This document shows positions 1 to 8,429 of a stretch of 64,000 nucleotides of DNA, piece by piece. The notes under the pieces are model-generated. The model had not been told where the DNA came from and did not search any database. It saw only the letters and a program-made list of their open reading frames with translations. Both the position numbers and the translations under genes were made by a program. The stretch is from Sphingobium xenophagum NBRC 107872. GTDB taxonomy: Bacteria; Pseudomonadota; Alphaproteobacteria; Sphingomonadales; Sphingomonadaceae. Within the stretch, counting starts at the first letter, position 1. Every line of letters begins with the position of its first letter. Where the stretch lies: assembly GCF_000367345.1 (NCBI RefSeq), contig NZ_BARE01000011.1, positions 124,001 through 188,000 of the forward strand. Reading direction: 5' to 3'.

Positions 1-311
1 TTCGACCAGATGGTTTCGGCGACATAATAATATTTCCCCGCCGGATCGATCGCGAAATCGGCTAGGCGGCGGGTTTCAACCATGCCCTTCATCTTGCCGG
101 TTTCGCCGTCGAAGATGCTGGTGCCCGGCATGTCCCAACCGCCATCCACAAAGAACCAAGTTGGTTTGGGCGGAGTGATACTCAGGACGTCAGACGTTTC
201 CATTTCCAGCGCCGCGCCGGTATCGGCGGGCGCGGCCTGCGTCGGGCCGGCGAGCAGTGCCCATCCCCATGCGGCAGCAGCGAACAATCCCCTGGCGGCG
301 GTCCTCGGCAT
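1..311 (-). CDS. Amine dehydrogenase heavy-chain family protein (3' part cut by window edge)
   Basis: Only the first 103 codons lie in the window; the gene continues past base 1. The product starts with a signal peptide (MPRTAARGLFAAAAWGWALL, then a small-residue cleavage region), so it is periplasmic. Residues after about 50 include FVDGG, then DGETGKMKGMVET and a DPAGKYYYVAET strand, which resemble the first blades of the beta-propeller heavy chain of methylamine or aromatic amine dehydrogenase. That chain pairs with a quinone-cofactor light chain to oxidise primary amines. The ATG at 311 has a GGGGGAT stretch about 10 bases upstream. The light chain and maturation genes, if present, would lie to the left outside the window. 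Family call rests on a short piece and is moderate; another beta-propeller protein is possible. Confidence 0.55.
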   Translation of the reverse strand, partial: MPRTAARGLFAAAAWGWALLAGPTQAAPADTGAALEMETSDVLSITPPKPTWFFVDGGWDMPGTSIFDGETGKMKGMVETRRLADFAIDPAGKYYYVAETIWS

Positions 312-383
312 CTGGCGTGATCCCCCTTGATCGTGCGGACGGCGGGGCTGACTCATCGGGTCTGTACGCCGGCGTCTGCGCAA

Positions 384-412
384 AGATTGGACAGCTGTCC
401 GGTATTGGTCAA
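384..412 (-). promoter_or_regulatory. Putative TetR operator within a promoter for the amine dehydrogenase-like gene
   Basis: A perfect 12-bp palindrome GGACAGCTGTCC (389-400) lies between a TTGACC -35-like box (412-407, minus strand) and a CAATCT -10-like box (389-384) with 17-bp spacing. It stands 73 bases upstream of the start at 311 and downstream of the tetR gene at 487-1140 on the same strand. An operator across the promoter spacer fits repression by that TetR protein; this link is inferred. Confidence 0.4.
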
Positions 413-486
413 GGGGTTTCGGGGGCGGAACGGAAATATATTTTGCAATGCAGCAATATGGTGCCCATTTGGCCGGTTTGTTCGCT

Positions 487-1140
487 CTAGGCGGCCTCTG
501 TCATCAACCCTTCAAGATCCCGCGATGTCACCGTTTTGGCCAGCTGGATCAACGACGTCGCGGCAAGCGCGGTAAAGGCCGGCATTTTGTGCGCCCATGG
601 TTTGCCATAGCCCAGAAACGGGGTGGATCCTTCCATCGACGCGCTGATGAACAGGGCGACGCTATGCACTTCGTCGGCGGTCAGGTCCGGGTTGAGCTCA
701 GCGACATATTCGCCGATGGCGCGATGCACCCGTTCGTAAAAGGCGCGCACCCGATCGGCGACGAAATCGCTATGATTGGCCAATGCCCATAATTCGGTGA
801 ATAAATGGGTGGTGCGCTTGCTCTGTATATAATCCAGGCACAGGATGATGACGCGCCGTAGCCGTTCTTCGACCGTCAGGCCCGGCTTGCGCACCATCTG
901 GTCCATCATCGCGCCATAGGAATCGACCAGTTCGTCCAGCATCACCTGGATCAGCATTTCCTTGCGCGGGAAATGATAGCTGACATTGCCGACCTTCATA
1001 TCACAGCGCGCGGCGATTCGGCGCAAGGTGAAGGCGTCCGCCCCTTCGTCGATCAATACCGCCAGCGCTGCTTTGAGGATCTGGTCGACCGTTTCGGTCC
1101 CGCGTGCGTATATGCCGGGACGGGTGGGTGAGGATGTCAT
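487..1140 (-). CDS. TetR/AcrR family transcriptional regulator
   Basis: A 217-residue one-domain regulator. The N-terminal helix-turn-helix (about residues 15-65) shows the family pattern: an ILKAALAVLIDEG helix, FTLRRIAARCDMKVGNVSYHF recognition region and a following KEMLIQVML helix. The C-terminal ligand domain (about 80-217) is alpha-helical and not recognisable by substrate. It is transcribed in the same direction as the amine dehydrogenase-like gene to its left, with a palindrome between them that could be its operator. The ThuA-domain gene ends 111 bases upstream on the same strand. Ligand unknown; a periplasmic amine or its aldehyde product would suit the context. Confidence 0.85.
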   Translation of the reverse strand: MTSSPTRPGIYARGTETVDQILKAALAVLIDEGADAFTLRRIAARCDMKVGNVSYHFPRKEMLIQVMLDELVDSYGAMMDQMVRKPGLTVEERLRRVIILCLDYIQSKRTTHLFTELWALANHSDFVADRVRAFYERVHRAIGEYVAELNPDLTADEVHSVALFISASMEGSTPFLGYGKPWAHKMPAFTALAATSLIQLAKTVTSRDLEGLMTEAA

Positions 1141-1251
1141 GTCACTATCTGCCTTGCGCCGCTCCTATCATCCAATAGGACCGGTGGCCACCCTTTGCCG
1201 CCATTTCGGGCGGAGGCATGATGTCATCTGTTGCGTTTTTGCCCGGCTGGC

Positions 1252-2358
1252 CTACCCCTTGGCCCTGCATGGTGCGTTGCGATTGGCGGCCCAGCCGATG
1301 GCGCTTTCGAGCAGGCTGACATGCTGCGCCTGGCTGTAACTTTCGGGCAAATGGCCAATGGCCGAATAGAAAATACGGCCTTTGCCGATGCAGTTTGTCC
1401 AGGCCAGCGGGTGATCGCCCATCCGCAAACCATCCGCCAGCTTATAGCTGCTCTCATCCAGGGTCAGCAGCACATCGGCGCCAGCCGCGCGCGGGTTGGT
1501 ACCGAAAGAATACCATTCGTCGGTCATCCGCCATTCGGCGGGCAGCGCGCTTGCCAGAGGATGCGCCTTGTTCACCGCAATGCGCGCCTCCTGAAATTGC
1601 GGATTGGATGGATGCCCCTTGAACCGCGCGCCGATCAGCCTGTCCGCATACCAGTCCCAGAAATACACCGGGTCGCCCGCCGTGCCATGCATGCCCACAA
1701 AGCCGCCACCGCGCGCCAGATAGGCCTGGAGCGCCTTGCGCTGCGACAATGTCAGCACGTCGCCGCTGACATTGTTCCAGATGACAGCGTCAAATGTGCG
1801 CAGCGTGCCGGGATTGAATGCGCCACCCTTGTCGGTGACGACCATCGACCAGCCCATGCGCTTGGCCATGCCCAGCAACGCCTTGCGCGCTGCATCAACC
1901 GACGGTCCGTCGCGAAAACCGTTGATCTTTTCAAACAGCAACAGTCGCGGACGGCCAGCGGGCAGCGCGAATGTGGGCACATCATTGTCGTATCGGGCGC
2001 AGCGTGCCGCCTTTTCCGCATCGGTCAACGGCAGCGCCCTAAGCTCAGCCTCAATCGCGGCGACCTTGTCAGGCTTGATCTGGAGCATGCCGACGGCTTC
2101 ACGAAGCGACAGGATTGCAGAGAAGCTTGGCGGCGTCGTGCCGGTAAAGAAAGGCGGCAATGTATCGATCCGGCCGGGAACGACTTTGTCCACCACGCTC
2201 CGTGCCGCAGGGCTACGCAATATGTCGATCAGCGGCGTTGCCGTCGAAAACGGCATATCGCGCAACGGGCAGTCGATCACAGGTTTGGCGATGGCAGGCA
2301 TTGCCGATATGGAAGCCAGCGCTGCGACACAGCCCAGAAATGCCTGCCTGATCAGCAC
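1252..2358 (-). CDS. Secreted ThuA-domain protein (trehalose utilisation-like)
   Basis: The predicted product begins with a signal peptide (VLIRQAFLGCVAALASISAM, then PAIA) and is exported. I chose the GTG at 2358 because AAGGAC stands 8 bases upstream and the signal peptide follows at once; a TTG at 2412 would add 18 residues before it. The first ~120 residues are a helical region of unknown role. Residues from about 135 form a ThuA domain, a class I glutamine amidotransferase-like fold: RLLLFEKINGFRD, FDAVIWNNVSGD, ARGGGFVGMHGT and the C-terminal CIGKGRIFYSAIGH. ThuA proteins are linked to sugar metabolism (3-keto sugars, trehalose), but no exact reaction is assigned. A LacI-type operator stands just upstream, which separates it from the efflux operon. 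Confidence 0.75.
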   Translation of the reverse strand: MLIRQAFLGCVAALASISAMPAIAKPVIDCPLRDMPFSTATPLIDILRSPAARSVVDKVVPGRIDTLPPFFTGTTPPSFSAILSLREAVGMLQIKPDKVAAIEAELRALPLTDAEKAARCARYDNDVPTFALPAGRPRLLLFEKINGFRDGPSVDAARKALLGMAKRMGWSMVVTDKGGAFNPGTLRTFDAVIWNNVSGDVLTLSQRKALQAYLARGGGFVGMHGTAGDPVYFWDWYADRLIGARFKGHPSNPQFQEARIAVNKAHPLASALPAEWRMTDEWYSFGTNPRAAGADVLLTLDESSYKLADGLRMGDHPLAWTNCIGKGRIFYSAIGHLPESYSQAQHVSLLESAIGWAANRNAPCRAKG

Positions 2359-2434
2359 CGGGCGACGGTCCTTGTCAAATATAGTTCGTTTCCCAGGGAC
2401 TAGGCCGGGCAAAAACCATGGTCAACCCGAATTA

Positions 2435-2448
2435 TGATAGCGCTATCT
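2435..2448. promoter_or_regulatory. LacI/GalR-type operator candidate upstream of the ThuA-domain gene
   Basis: The sequence TGATAGCGCTATCT contains a perfect 12-bp palindrome (GATAGCGCTATC, 2436-2447). It matches the general form of LacI-family operators with a central CG and inverted half sites. It lies 77 bases upstream of the ThuA start at 2358 and immediately after the stop region of the efflux outer membrane gene at 2450. No LacI-family gene is present in the window, so the regulator would act in trans. Confidence 0.45.
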
Positions 2449-2449
2449 T

Positions 2450-3805
2450 TTACTGGTCGGCGGCGATGACCCTGTATAGCCGCAGCCGGTTGCTGGCAAG
2501 CGCAAGGTCCGTGGCGATTGCGGTCCGCTGAGCGCTATAGAGCGATCGCTGGTTGACGAGTGTGTTCAGGAATGTGTCGATTCCCGACCGGTAGCGCTGT
2601 TCGGACAGATCATAGGCCCGTTGGCTGGCGGCGACCAGACGGCGTTGAGCCGCCTGTTGCGCGTCGATCGTGCCGTCGCGCGCCAGCGCGTCGGCGACTT
2701 CGCGAAAGGCGGTCTGGATCGCTTTCTCATATTGCGCCAGCGCCAGGTCGCGCTGTGCCTTGCTATAATCCAGACTGCCGCGGGCGGGGCCGCCGAATAT
2801 CGGCATGGTGGCGGACGGGCTGGCCGACCAGGTGAAGGCATCGCCGGTAAAGAGCGAGGAGAGCGCCGAACTGGCAATGCCGATCGCCGAGGTGAGGCTG
2901 ATTTTCGGAAACATCGCCGCGCGGGCCGCGCCGATATTGGCATTGGCGGCCTTGAGCTGATGCTCGGCCTGCAAGATGTCGGGTCGCTGGAGCAGCATGT
3001 CGGACGACAGACCAGCGGGCACTCTTGCGATCCCCGCGATCAAGCCATCGAGCGAGCTTGACAGCAACGCCTCCTCGATCGGGGCGCCGACCAGCAGGTC
3101 CAGCGCATTGCGGTCCTGCGCTACCTGCGTCACGTTGACGGCGACGTCCGACGCGGCCTGTTCCACTATGGTTTGCGCCTGAAAGACATCCAGCTTGCCG
3201 CTCAGCCCCGCGCCGTTGAGCGACTGGGTCAGCTTCAGGCTGCGCTCTGCATTGGCGAGCGTTTGGCGGGACAGGTCCAGCAATTCCCGATCCGCAGCCA
3301 GCGTTGCATAGGCCGTGGCGGTTTCCGCGATCAGGGCGATGCGCGTGGCGCGGGCGCCCTCCTGCGTGGCCAGATAATTTTCCAGCGCCGCTTCGCTCAA
3401 GCTGCGGACCCGACCGAACAAGTCGATTTCGAAGGCGCTGATGCCGATGTCGGCGCTATAGCTGTCATTGTGCCGGGTGACATTCGCCCCCGCATCACCC
3501 GTCAGCGTTGGCAGTTGGGCCGCGCGCTGTACCCGATATTGGGCGCGCGCCGACATTATGTTGGCCAGCGCCGCGCGCAGGTCGCGATTATTGGCGAGCG
3601 CCCGTTCGATCACGGTGCGCAGCGCCGGATCGCTGACGACTTGCCCCCAGGCCAGTCCTGGCTGCACGCCAACCTGTGCAGGCGCATAGGCTTCACCCGT
3701 CGGGAGCATCGCCGGGATCGGCGGGGCAGGGCGCTTATAGGCCGGAGCCATGGTACAAGCTGCCAGCATCAACCCAGCGACCAAAGGAAGCGCGGTACGG
3801 TTCAT
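2450..3805 (-). CDS. RND efflux outer membrane factor (NodT/OprM family lipoprotein)
   Basis: A 451-residue TolC-type channel subunit. The N-terminus has a lipobox (LMLAAC, acylated Cys at residue 17), followed by PAYKRPAPP as typical for OprM-like proteins. Two outer membrane efflux protein repeats follow (roughly residues 60-250 and 270-450), rich in long alpha-helices with ALANNRDLRAALANI and the second-repeat LLQRPDILQAEHQL motif. It is the third gene of the efflux operon, and its ATG overlaps the stop of the pump gene by 4 bases, indicating translational coupling. It should form the outer membrane exit duct for the adjacent pump. Confidence 0.93.
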   Translation of the reverse strand: MNRTALPLVAGLMLAACTMAPAYKRPAPPIPAMLPTGEAYAPAQVGVQPGLAWGQVVSDPALRTVIERALANNRDLRAALANIMSARAQYRVQRAAQLPTLTGDAGANVTRHNDSYSADIGISAFEIDLFGRVRSLSEAALENYLATQEGARATRIALIAETATAYATLAADRELLDLSRQTLANAERSLKLTQSLNGAGLSGKLDVFQAQTIVEQAASDVAVNVTQVAQDRNALDLLVGAPIEEALLSSSLDGLIAGIARVPAGLSSDMLLQRPDILQAEHQLKAANANIGAARAAMFPKISLTSAIGIASSALSSLFTGDAFTWSASPSATMPIFGGPARGSLDYSKAQRDLALAQYEKAIQTAFREVADALARDGTIDAQQAAQRRLVAASQRAYDLSEQRYRSGIDTFLNTLVNQRSLYSAQRTAIATDLALASNRLRLYRVIAADQ

Positions 3806-6800
3806 GCGGGCACTCCGGCAGCGGGCGGGGCCGGATCAGGCTTGGTCGGCCGGTCATTGCCAAACAGCCGGGCGATAGTGACGAAGAAGAGCGGCACGTA
3901 GAAAATCGCCAACACCGTCGCCGTCACCATGCCGCCCACCACTGCCGTGCCGATCGCGATACGGCTCTGCGCGCCCGCGCCGGTGGCGACGGCGAGCGGG
4001 ACGACCCCTGCGATGAAAGCCAGACTGGTCATCAGAATTGGCCGGAACCGCAGCCGCGCCGCCTCCAGCGCCGACGACAGGGCGTCCTTGCCCTGCCGAT
4101 GCGCCAGTTCGGCAAATTCGACGATCAGGATCGCATTCTTCGCCGCCAGCCCCATGGTGGTCAGCAGCCCGACCTGAAAATAGATATTATTCTCCAACCC
4201 GCGCGCCCACACCGCAACCACTGCGCCTATCAGACCCAGGGGAATGACCAGCAGTACGGCAAAGGGGATCGACCAGCTTTCATACAGCGCGGCCAGGCAC
4301 AGAAAGACGATGAGCACGGAAAGCGCATAAAGCAACGGCGCTTGCCCGCCCGACAATTGCTCTTGGTAGGACAGGCCGCTCCAAGCATAGCTGGTGCCGG
4401 CGGGCAGTTGCTTCTGCAATTCGACGATCCGGTCCATCGCTTCGCCCGAACTCGCGCCGGGGCCAGCCTGTCCCTGAATTTCATAGGCGGACTGACCGTT
4501 GAAACGCGCAACGGTGGTCGGTCCCATCGTCCAGTGGCTGGTGGCGAAGGCGGAGAAGGGAACCATCTCGCCGGTCGCGTTCGACCGCACCATCCATTTG
4601 TCGAGATCGCTCGGCAGCGCGCGATAGGGCGCATCGGCCTGCATATAAACGCGCTTCACCCTGCCGCGATCGACGAAATCATTGACGTAGCGGCTGCCCC
4701 AGGCGGATGTCAGCACATTGTCGACATCGCTTTGGGTCAGCCCCAGAACGGCCAGTTTTTCGGAATCGATATCGACCTTGAGCTGTGGCGTATCTTCCAG
4801 CGTGGCGGCGCGCACGCCTGCAAGCTGCGGGTCTTTCTGCGCAGCGGCCAGCAACTGATCGCGCAACTCCAGAAAGCGCGCGCGCGACAGCCCGCCGCTA
4901 TTGAGCAATTCAAAGGTGAAGCCGTTGGACTGGCCAAGGCCGCGAATGGCAGGCGGCGTCATCGCCAGCACCCGCGCATCGCGGATGGCGGCAAGCTGCT
5001 TGTTGGCCCGCCCGACAATTGCATTGGCGCTGTTTATGGCGCCCGGCCGATCGCCCCACGGCGCCAGATTGATGAAGCCCTGCGCGGTATTTTCGCCCTG
5101 GCCCGCAAAGCTGAAGCCGGTCATGACGAAGGCGAAGGAGATATTGTCCTTCTCGTCACTGAGGAAATAATTCTGCATCTGTTCCACCGCGCGAGCGGTC
5201 CGACTGGATTTCGCACCGGCGGGCAGGGTCATTTGCACCATCACCTGCCCCTGATCCTCCACCGGCAGAAAACTGGTTGGGAGCCGCACGAACAGCAGGA
5301 CTAGGATGGCCAGGATGATCACATAACCACCCCAGAAAAGCGTCCGCTTGCCCAGCATGCGCGTCGTACGGCGAACATAGCCATCGGTGAGTCTATCAAA
5401 CCAGCGATTGAACTTGCCCGACCAGCCCTGTGTCCGCCGTTCCTCTGCAATGGGTTTCAGGATCGTGGCGCACAAGGCCGGGGACAGGATCAGCGCCACC
5501 AGCACCGACAGCAGCATGGACGACACGATCGTGATCGAAAACTGGCGATAGATTACGCCCGTCGATCCGCCGAAAAAGGCCATGGGCAACAATACGGCCG
5601 ACAGGACGAGCGCAATGCCCACCAGCGCGCTGCCAATCTCCTCCATCGACTTGATCGTCGCCTCGCGCGCCGAAAGGCCTTCCTCCTCCATGATGCGCTC
5701 GACATTTTCGACAACGACGATCGCGTCGTCGACCAGCAACCCGATCGACAGCACCATGCCGAACAGGGTCAGCGTGTTGATCGAATAGCCAAACAGCGCC
5801 AGCACGCCGAATGTGCCGAGCAGCACGACAGGAACCGCGATTGTCGGGATCAGCGTCGCGCGCCAGCTTTGCAGGAACAGGAACATCACGACGACGACCA
5901 GCAGCACTGCCTCGATCAATGTCTTGACGACTTCCTCGACCGACAATTTGATGAAGGGCGTCGTGTCGCGCGGGAATACGATCCTGTAGCCGTCGGGCAG
6001 GTTGGTCGACAGCGTCGCCACCCGCGCCTTGACCAGTTCCGCGGTCTTGAGCGCATCGGCCCCCGGCGCCAGCTGCAACGCCATGCCCGACGCTGGATGA
6101 CCGTTCAGTTGGGCCGCAGTAGTATAGCTTTCATTGCCCAGTTCCACCCGCGCGACGTCGGACAGATGGACGATGGACCCGTCGCTCTGCGTCTTGACGA
6201 TGATGTTGCGGAACTGCTCGGGCGTCTGCAGCCGCGCCCGCGCCGTGACCGTCGCGTTGAGCTGTTGCCCGGCAGGGGCGGGATCAGCGCCGATCTGCCC
6301 GGCGGACACTTCGACATTCTGCGCGGCGATCGCGCTCTGCACGTCGGACGGCATCAGCTTGACGGCGGCCAGCTTGTAGGGGTCGAGCCAGATCCGCATC
6401 GCATATTGCGATCCGAATATCTGGGACGATCCCACGCCGTCGATCCGCGCGATCGAATCCTGGAAATGATTGACCAGATAATCGGAAATGTCGGACTGCG
6501 AAGCCCGGTTGGTCTCATCATAAAGGCCAACCAGCATCAGGAAGTCGGTCTGCGACTTGGTGACCGTCAATCCCTGCTGCTGCACGGCGTTGGGCAAGCG
6601 ACTGAGCGCCTGCTGCACCTTGTTCTGCACCTGCACCTGCGCCGTGTCCGGGTTGGTGCCCTTCACGAACGTCACCGTGATCGACGAACGCCCGGTCGAG
6701 GAGGATGAGGAGGAGAAATACATCAGCCCGTCGATGCCGGTCAGCTGTTGTTCTATGACCTGGGTAACGCTGGTTTCAACGGTTTCGGCGGACGCGCCGG

Positions 6801-6951
6801 GATAGGTCGCGTTGACGCCGACCGACGGCGGCGCAATGTCGGGATATTGGGCGATCGGCAGCGACAGCATGGCCCCGATGCCCGCGATCATCACGCCGAT
6901 GGCTATGACCCAGGCGAAAATCGGCCGTTCGATGAAAAAGCGACTGAGCAA
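3802..6951 (-). CDS. RND multidrug efflux pump, inner membrane subunit (HAE1/AcrB family)
   Basis: At 1049 residues it has exactly the usual length of AcrB/MexB proteins. The start MLSRFFIERPIFAWV is the family signature, and the proton-relay pair is visible in TM4 (GLLVDDAIVVVENVER). The two large periplasmic loops and the internal duplication (second half restarting near RTTRMLGKRTLFWGG) are intact. It would export hydrophobic compounds from the periplasm using the proton gradient, together with the adaptor encoded upstream and the outer membrane factor downstream. The start is a TTG with AGGA 8 bases upstream, which overlaps the stop codon region of the adaptor gene (10-base gap). Substrates cannot be read from sequence; aromatic compounds are plausible here. 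Confidence 0.95.
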   Translation of the reverse strand: MLSRFFIERPIFAWVIAIGVMIAGIGAMLSLPIAQYPDIAPPSVGVNATYPGASAETVETSVTQVIEQQLTGIDGLMYFSSSSSSTGRSSITVTFVKGTNPDTAQVQVQNKVQQALSRLPNAVQQQGLTVTKSQTDFLMLVGLYDETNRASQSDISDYLVNHFQDSIARIDGVGSSQIFGSQYAMRIWLDPYKLAAVKLMPSDVQSAIAAQNVEVSAGQIGADPAPAGQQLNATVTARARLQTPEQFRNIIVKTQSDGSIVHLSDVARVELGNESYTTAAQLNGHPASGMALQLAPGADALKTAELVKARVATLSTNLPDGYRIVFPRDTTPFIKLSVEEVVKTLIEAVLLVVVVMFLFLQSWRATLIPTIAVPVVLLGTFGVLALFGYSINTLTLFGMVLSIGLLVDDAIVVVENVERIMEEEGLSAREATIKSMEEIGSALVGIALVLSAVLLPMAFFGGSTGVIYRQFSITIVSSMLLSVLVALILSPALCATILKPIAEERRTQGWSGKFNRWFDRLTDGYVRRTTRMLGKRTLFWGGYVIILAILVLLFVRLPTSFLPVEDQGQVMVQMTLPAGAKSSRTARAVEQMQNYFLSDEKDNISFAFVMTGFSFAGQGENTAQGFINLAPWGDRPGAINSANAIVGRANKQLAAIRDARVLAMTPPAIRGLGQSNGFTFELLNSGGLSRARFLELRDQLLAAAQKDPQLAGVRAATLEDTPQLKVDIDSEKLAVLGLTQSDVDNVLTSAWGSRYVNDFVDRGRVKRVYMQADAPYRALPSDLDKWMVRSNATGEMVPFSAFATSHWTMGPTTVARFNGQSAYEIQGQAGPGASSGEAMDRIVELQKQLPAGTSYAWSGLSYQEQLSGGQAPLLYALSVLIVFLCLAALYESWSIPFAVLLVIPLGLIGAVVAVWARGLENNIYFQVGLLTTMGLAAKNAILIVEFAELAHRQGKDALSSALEAARLRFRPILMTSLAFIAGVVPLAVATGAGAQSRIAIGTAVVGGMVTATVLAIFYVPLFFVTIARLFGNDRPTKPDPAPPAAGVPA

Positions 6952-6961
6952 GACCGGGTTC

Positions 6962-8089
6962 CTACTTCTTGGTCGCGATGGTCACGGGCTTCACCTGGTC
7001 ATCGGGTTTCACCTTGTCGGTGCCCTCCACGATCAGCCGGTCGCCGGCCTTCAGCCCGTCAGTGATCAGCCAAGCATCGCCAATCGCCTGTCCCGCCATG
7101 ACCGTCCGCCGTTCGACCTTATTGTCCTTCGTCACCACCAGCGCCGTCGCATTGCCCTTGGGGTCGCGGCTGATCCCCTGTTGCGGGGCCAGAATGGCGT
7201 TGGGCACGACGGCCTGCGGCGCGACGACGCGCACGAACATGCCGGGCAGCAACAGCCCGTCGGGATTGGGAAAACGCGCACGCAGCGTCACGGTGCCGCT
7301 GTTGACGTCCACGATCGGTTCGGCAAATTCGATCTGCCCGGGCTGGGGATAGTCGCTGCCATCGTCCAGTTTCAGCCGGATCGTCGCGCTGGCTGGCAGC
7401 GTCCTGCCCGCCGCCAGCGACCGCCGCAACTGCAACAGTTGGGCGCTCGACTGGGTGATGTCGACATAGATGGGGTCAAGCTGCTGGATCGTGGTCAACG
7501 GGTCCGCCTGGCTGGCCGTGACCAGTGCGCCCTGCGTGAACAATGTTCGGCCAATCCGGCCACTGATCGGCGCGCGGACGAGCGTGAATTGCAAATTGAC
7601 GTTGCTGGTCGCCAGGGAGGCGCGCGCCTGCTGAACGGCGGCGGCCGCCTGCCGCGCGGTTGCGTTGACGTCGTCGCGCTCCTGCGCGCTGACGGCTTCA
7701 TTGTCCGACAGGGTGGCATAGCGCCGTGCCTTCGCCTGCGCCGCAGCAGCACTCGCCTGCGCGCTCGCCAGCGCGGCAATCGCCTCGTCGCGGGACGCCC
7801 GGTACAGCCGCTGGTCGATCTCATAGAGGGGCTGTCCCGCGCTCACCAGCGATCCTTCGGTAAACAGCCGCTTCTGGATGACGCCGGCTACCTGCGGACG
7901 GACCTGCGACATCATGGTCGATACGGTGCGGCCAGGCAATTCGCTCGCCACCGTCACATCGCGGGTCGTCAGCGTCACCACGCCCACTTCGATCGGTCCC
8001 TTTTGCGGCGGCGGCTTGTCGCCACAGGCGGTCATGGCCAGGCAAAGCGCCAGCAAGGAGAGGGATCGTACAGGCAATGGCGCAAACAT
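6962..8089 (-). CDS. RND efflux periplasmic adaptor (membrane fusion protein, AcrA/MexA family)
   Basis: A 375-residue lipoprotein. I chose the ATG at 8089 because the protein then opens with a signal peptide ending in lipobox LAMTAC (Cys22); upstream in-frame codons give a low-complexity, Arg- and Pro-rich extension that looks non-coding. After the lipid anchor come the first barrel/lipoyl segment (VRPQVAGVIQKRLFTEGSLV), the helical hairpin (about residues 100-165), the second lipoyl half (LVRAPISGRIGRTLFTQGALV) and the beta-barrel and membrane-proximal domains. It is first in the pump operon and bridges the pump and outer membrane channel. Transcription probably starts in the 340-bp region shared with the divergent two-component system. 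Confidence 0.93.
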   Translation of the reverse strand: MFAPLPVRSLSLLALCLAMTACGDKPPPQKGPIEVGVVTLTTRDVTVASELPGRTVSTMMSQVRPQVAGVIQKRLFTEGSLVSAGQPLYEIDQRLYRASRDEAIAALASAQASAAAAQAKARRYATLSDNEAVSAQERDDVNATARQAAAAVQQARASLATSNVNLQFTLVRAPISGRIGRTLFTQGALVTASQADPLTTIQQLDPIYVDITQSSAQLLQLRRSLAAGRTLPASATIRLKLDDGSDYPQPGQIEFAEPIVDVNSGTVTLRARFPNPDGLLLPGMFVRVVAPQAVVPNAILAPQQGISRDPKGNATALVVTKDNKVERRTVMAGQAIGDAWLITDGLKAGDRLIVEGTDKVKPDDQVKPVTIATKK

Positions 8090-8429
8090 AGGCGGCTGGG
8101 TTTCCTTCTTGACCAGGCGGAGCCTTGCGATGCGCTTGTCGCGCCGCTTTTGCCTTCCGGGCGCGCAGGGGGAGGGGGGAGCGCGCTGACGGCCGGATCG
8201 AGGGTGCTGATTGCCCGTCCCGCTGGACGGACAGGCATCGCAAGGACTCCGCATGGTGTCGGCGAGGGGGCAGCCGACCATCGTGTCTTGGCTATTTTAC
8301 CAGCACCGGCATAGCCAAATTTGGCTTCCGTCTGTCCCAGTGTGCGGCGCAGCGTATCGCTTTGTATCACCCTGTATCATCGACGACCGCCGGGCAGACT
8401 TTCGCCCCGCAACGCGCTAGGGAAGGGGG
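8090..8429. promoter_or_regulatory. Divergent intergenic region between efflux operon and two-component system
   Basis: This 340-bp stretch holds no convincing gene: reading frames through it are Pro/Arg-rich shadows. It separates the efflux adaptor (leftward) and the response regulator (rightward), so both promoters and probably the binding sites for the response regulator lie here. I see no clear direct repeat of the OmpR type by eye. The region 8371-8395 contains a repeated TGTATCA (TTTGTATCACCCTGTATCATCG, two copies 11 bases apart), which is a candidate tandem site for a response regulator. Confidence 0.35.

Noticed and set aside
1231..2403. 390-codon plus-strand frame
   Set aside because: Antisense to the ThuA-domain gene, which has a signal peptide and conserved motifs.
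3676..5304. Long plus-strand reading frame (542 codons) across the efflux genes
   Set aside because: It is antisense to the intact pump and outer membrane factor genes, rich in His, Arg and Gln from GC-codon bias, and shows no family resemblance.
6812..8314. 500-codon plus-strand frame
   Set aside because: Antisense to the efflux adaptor and pump start; shadow frame.
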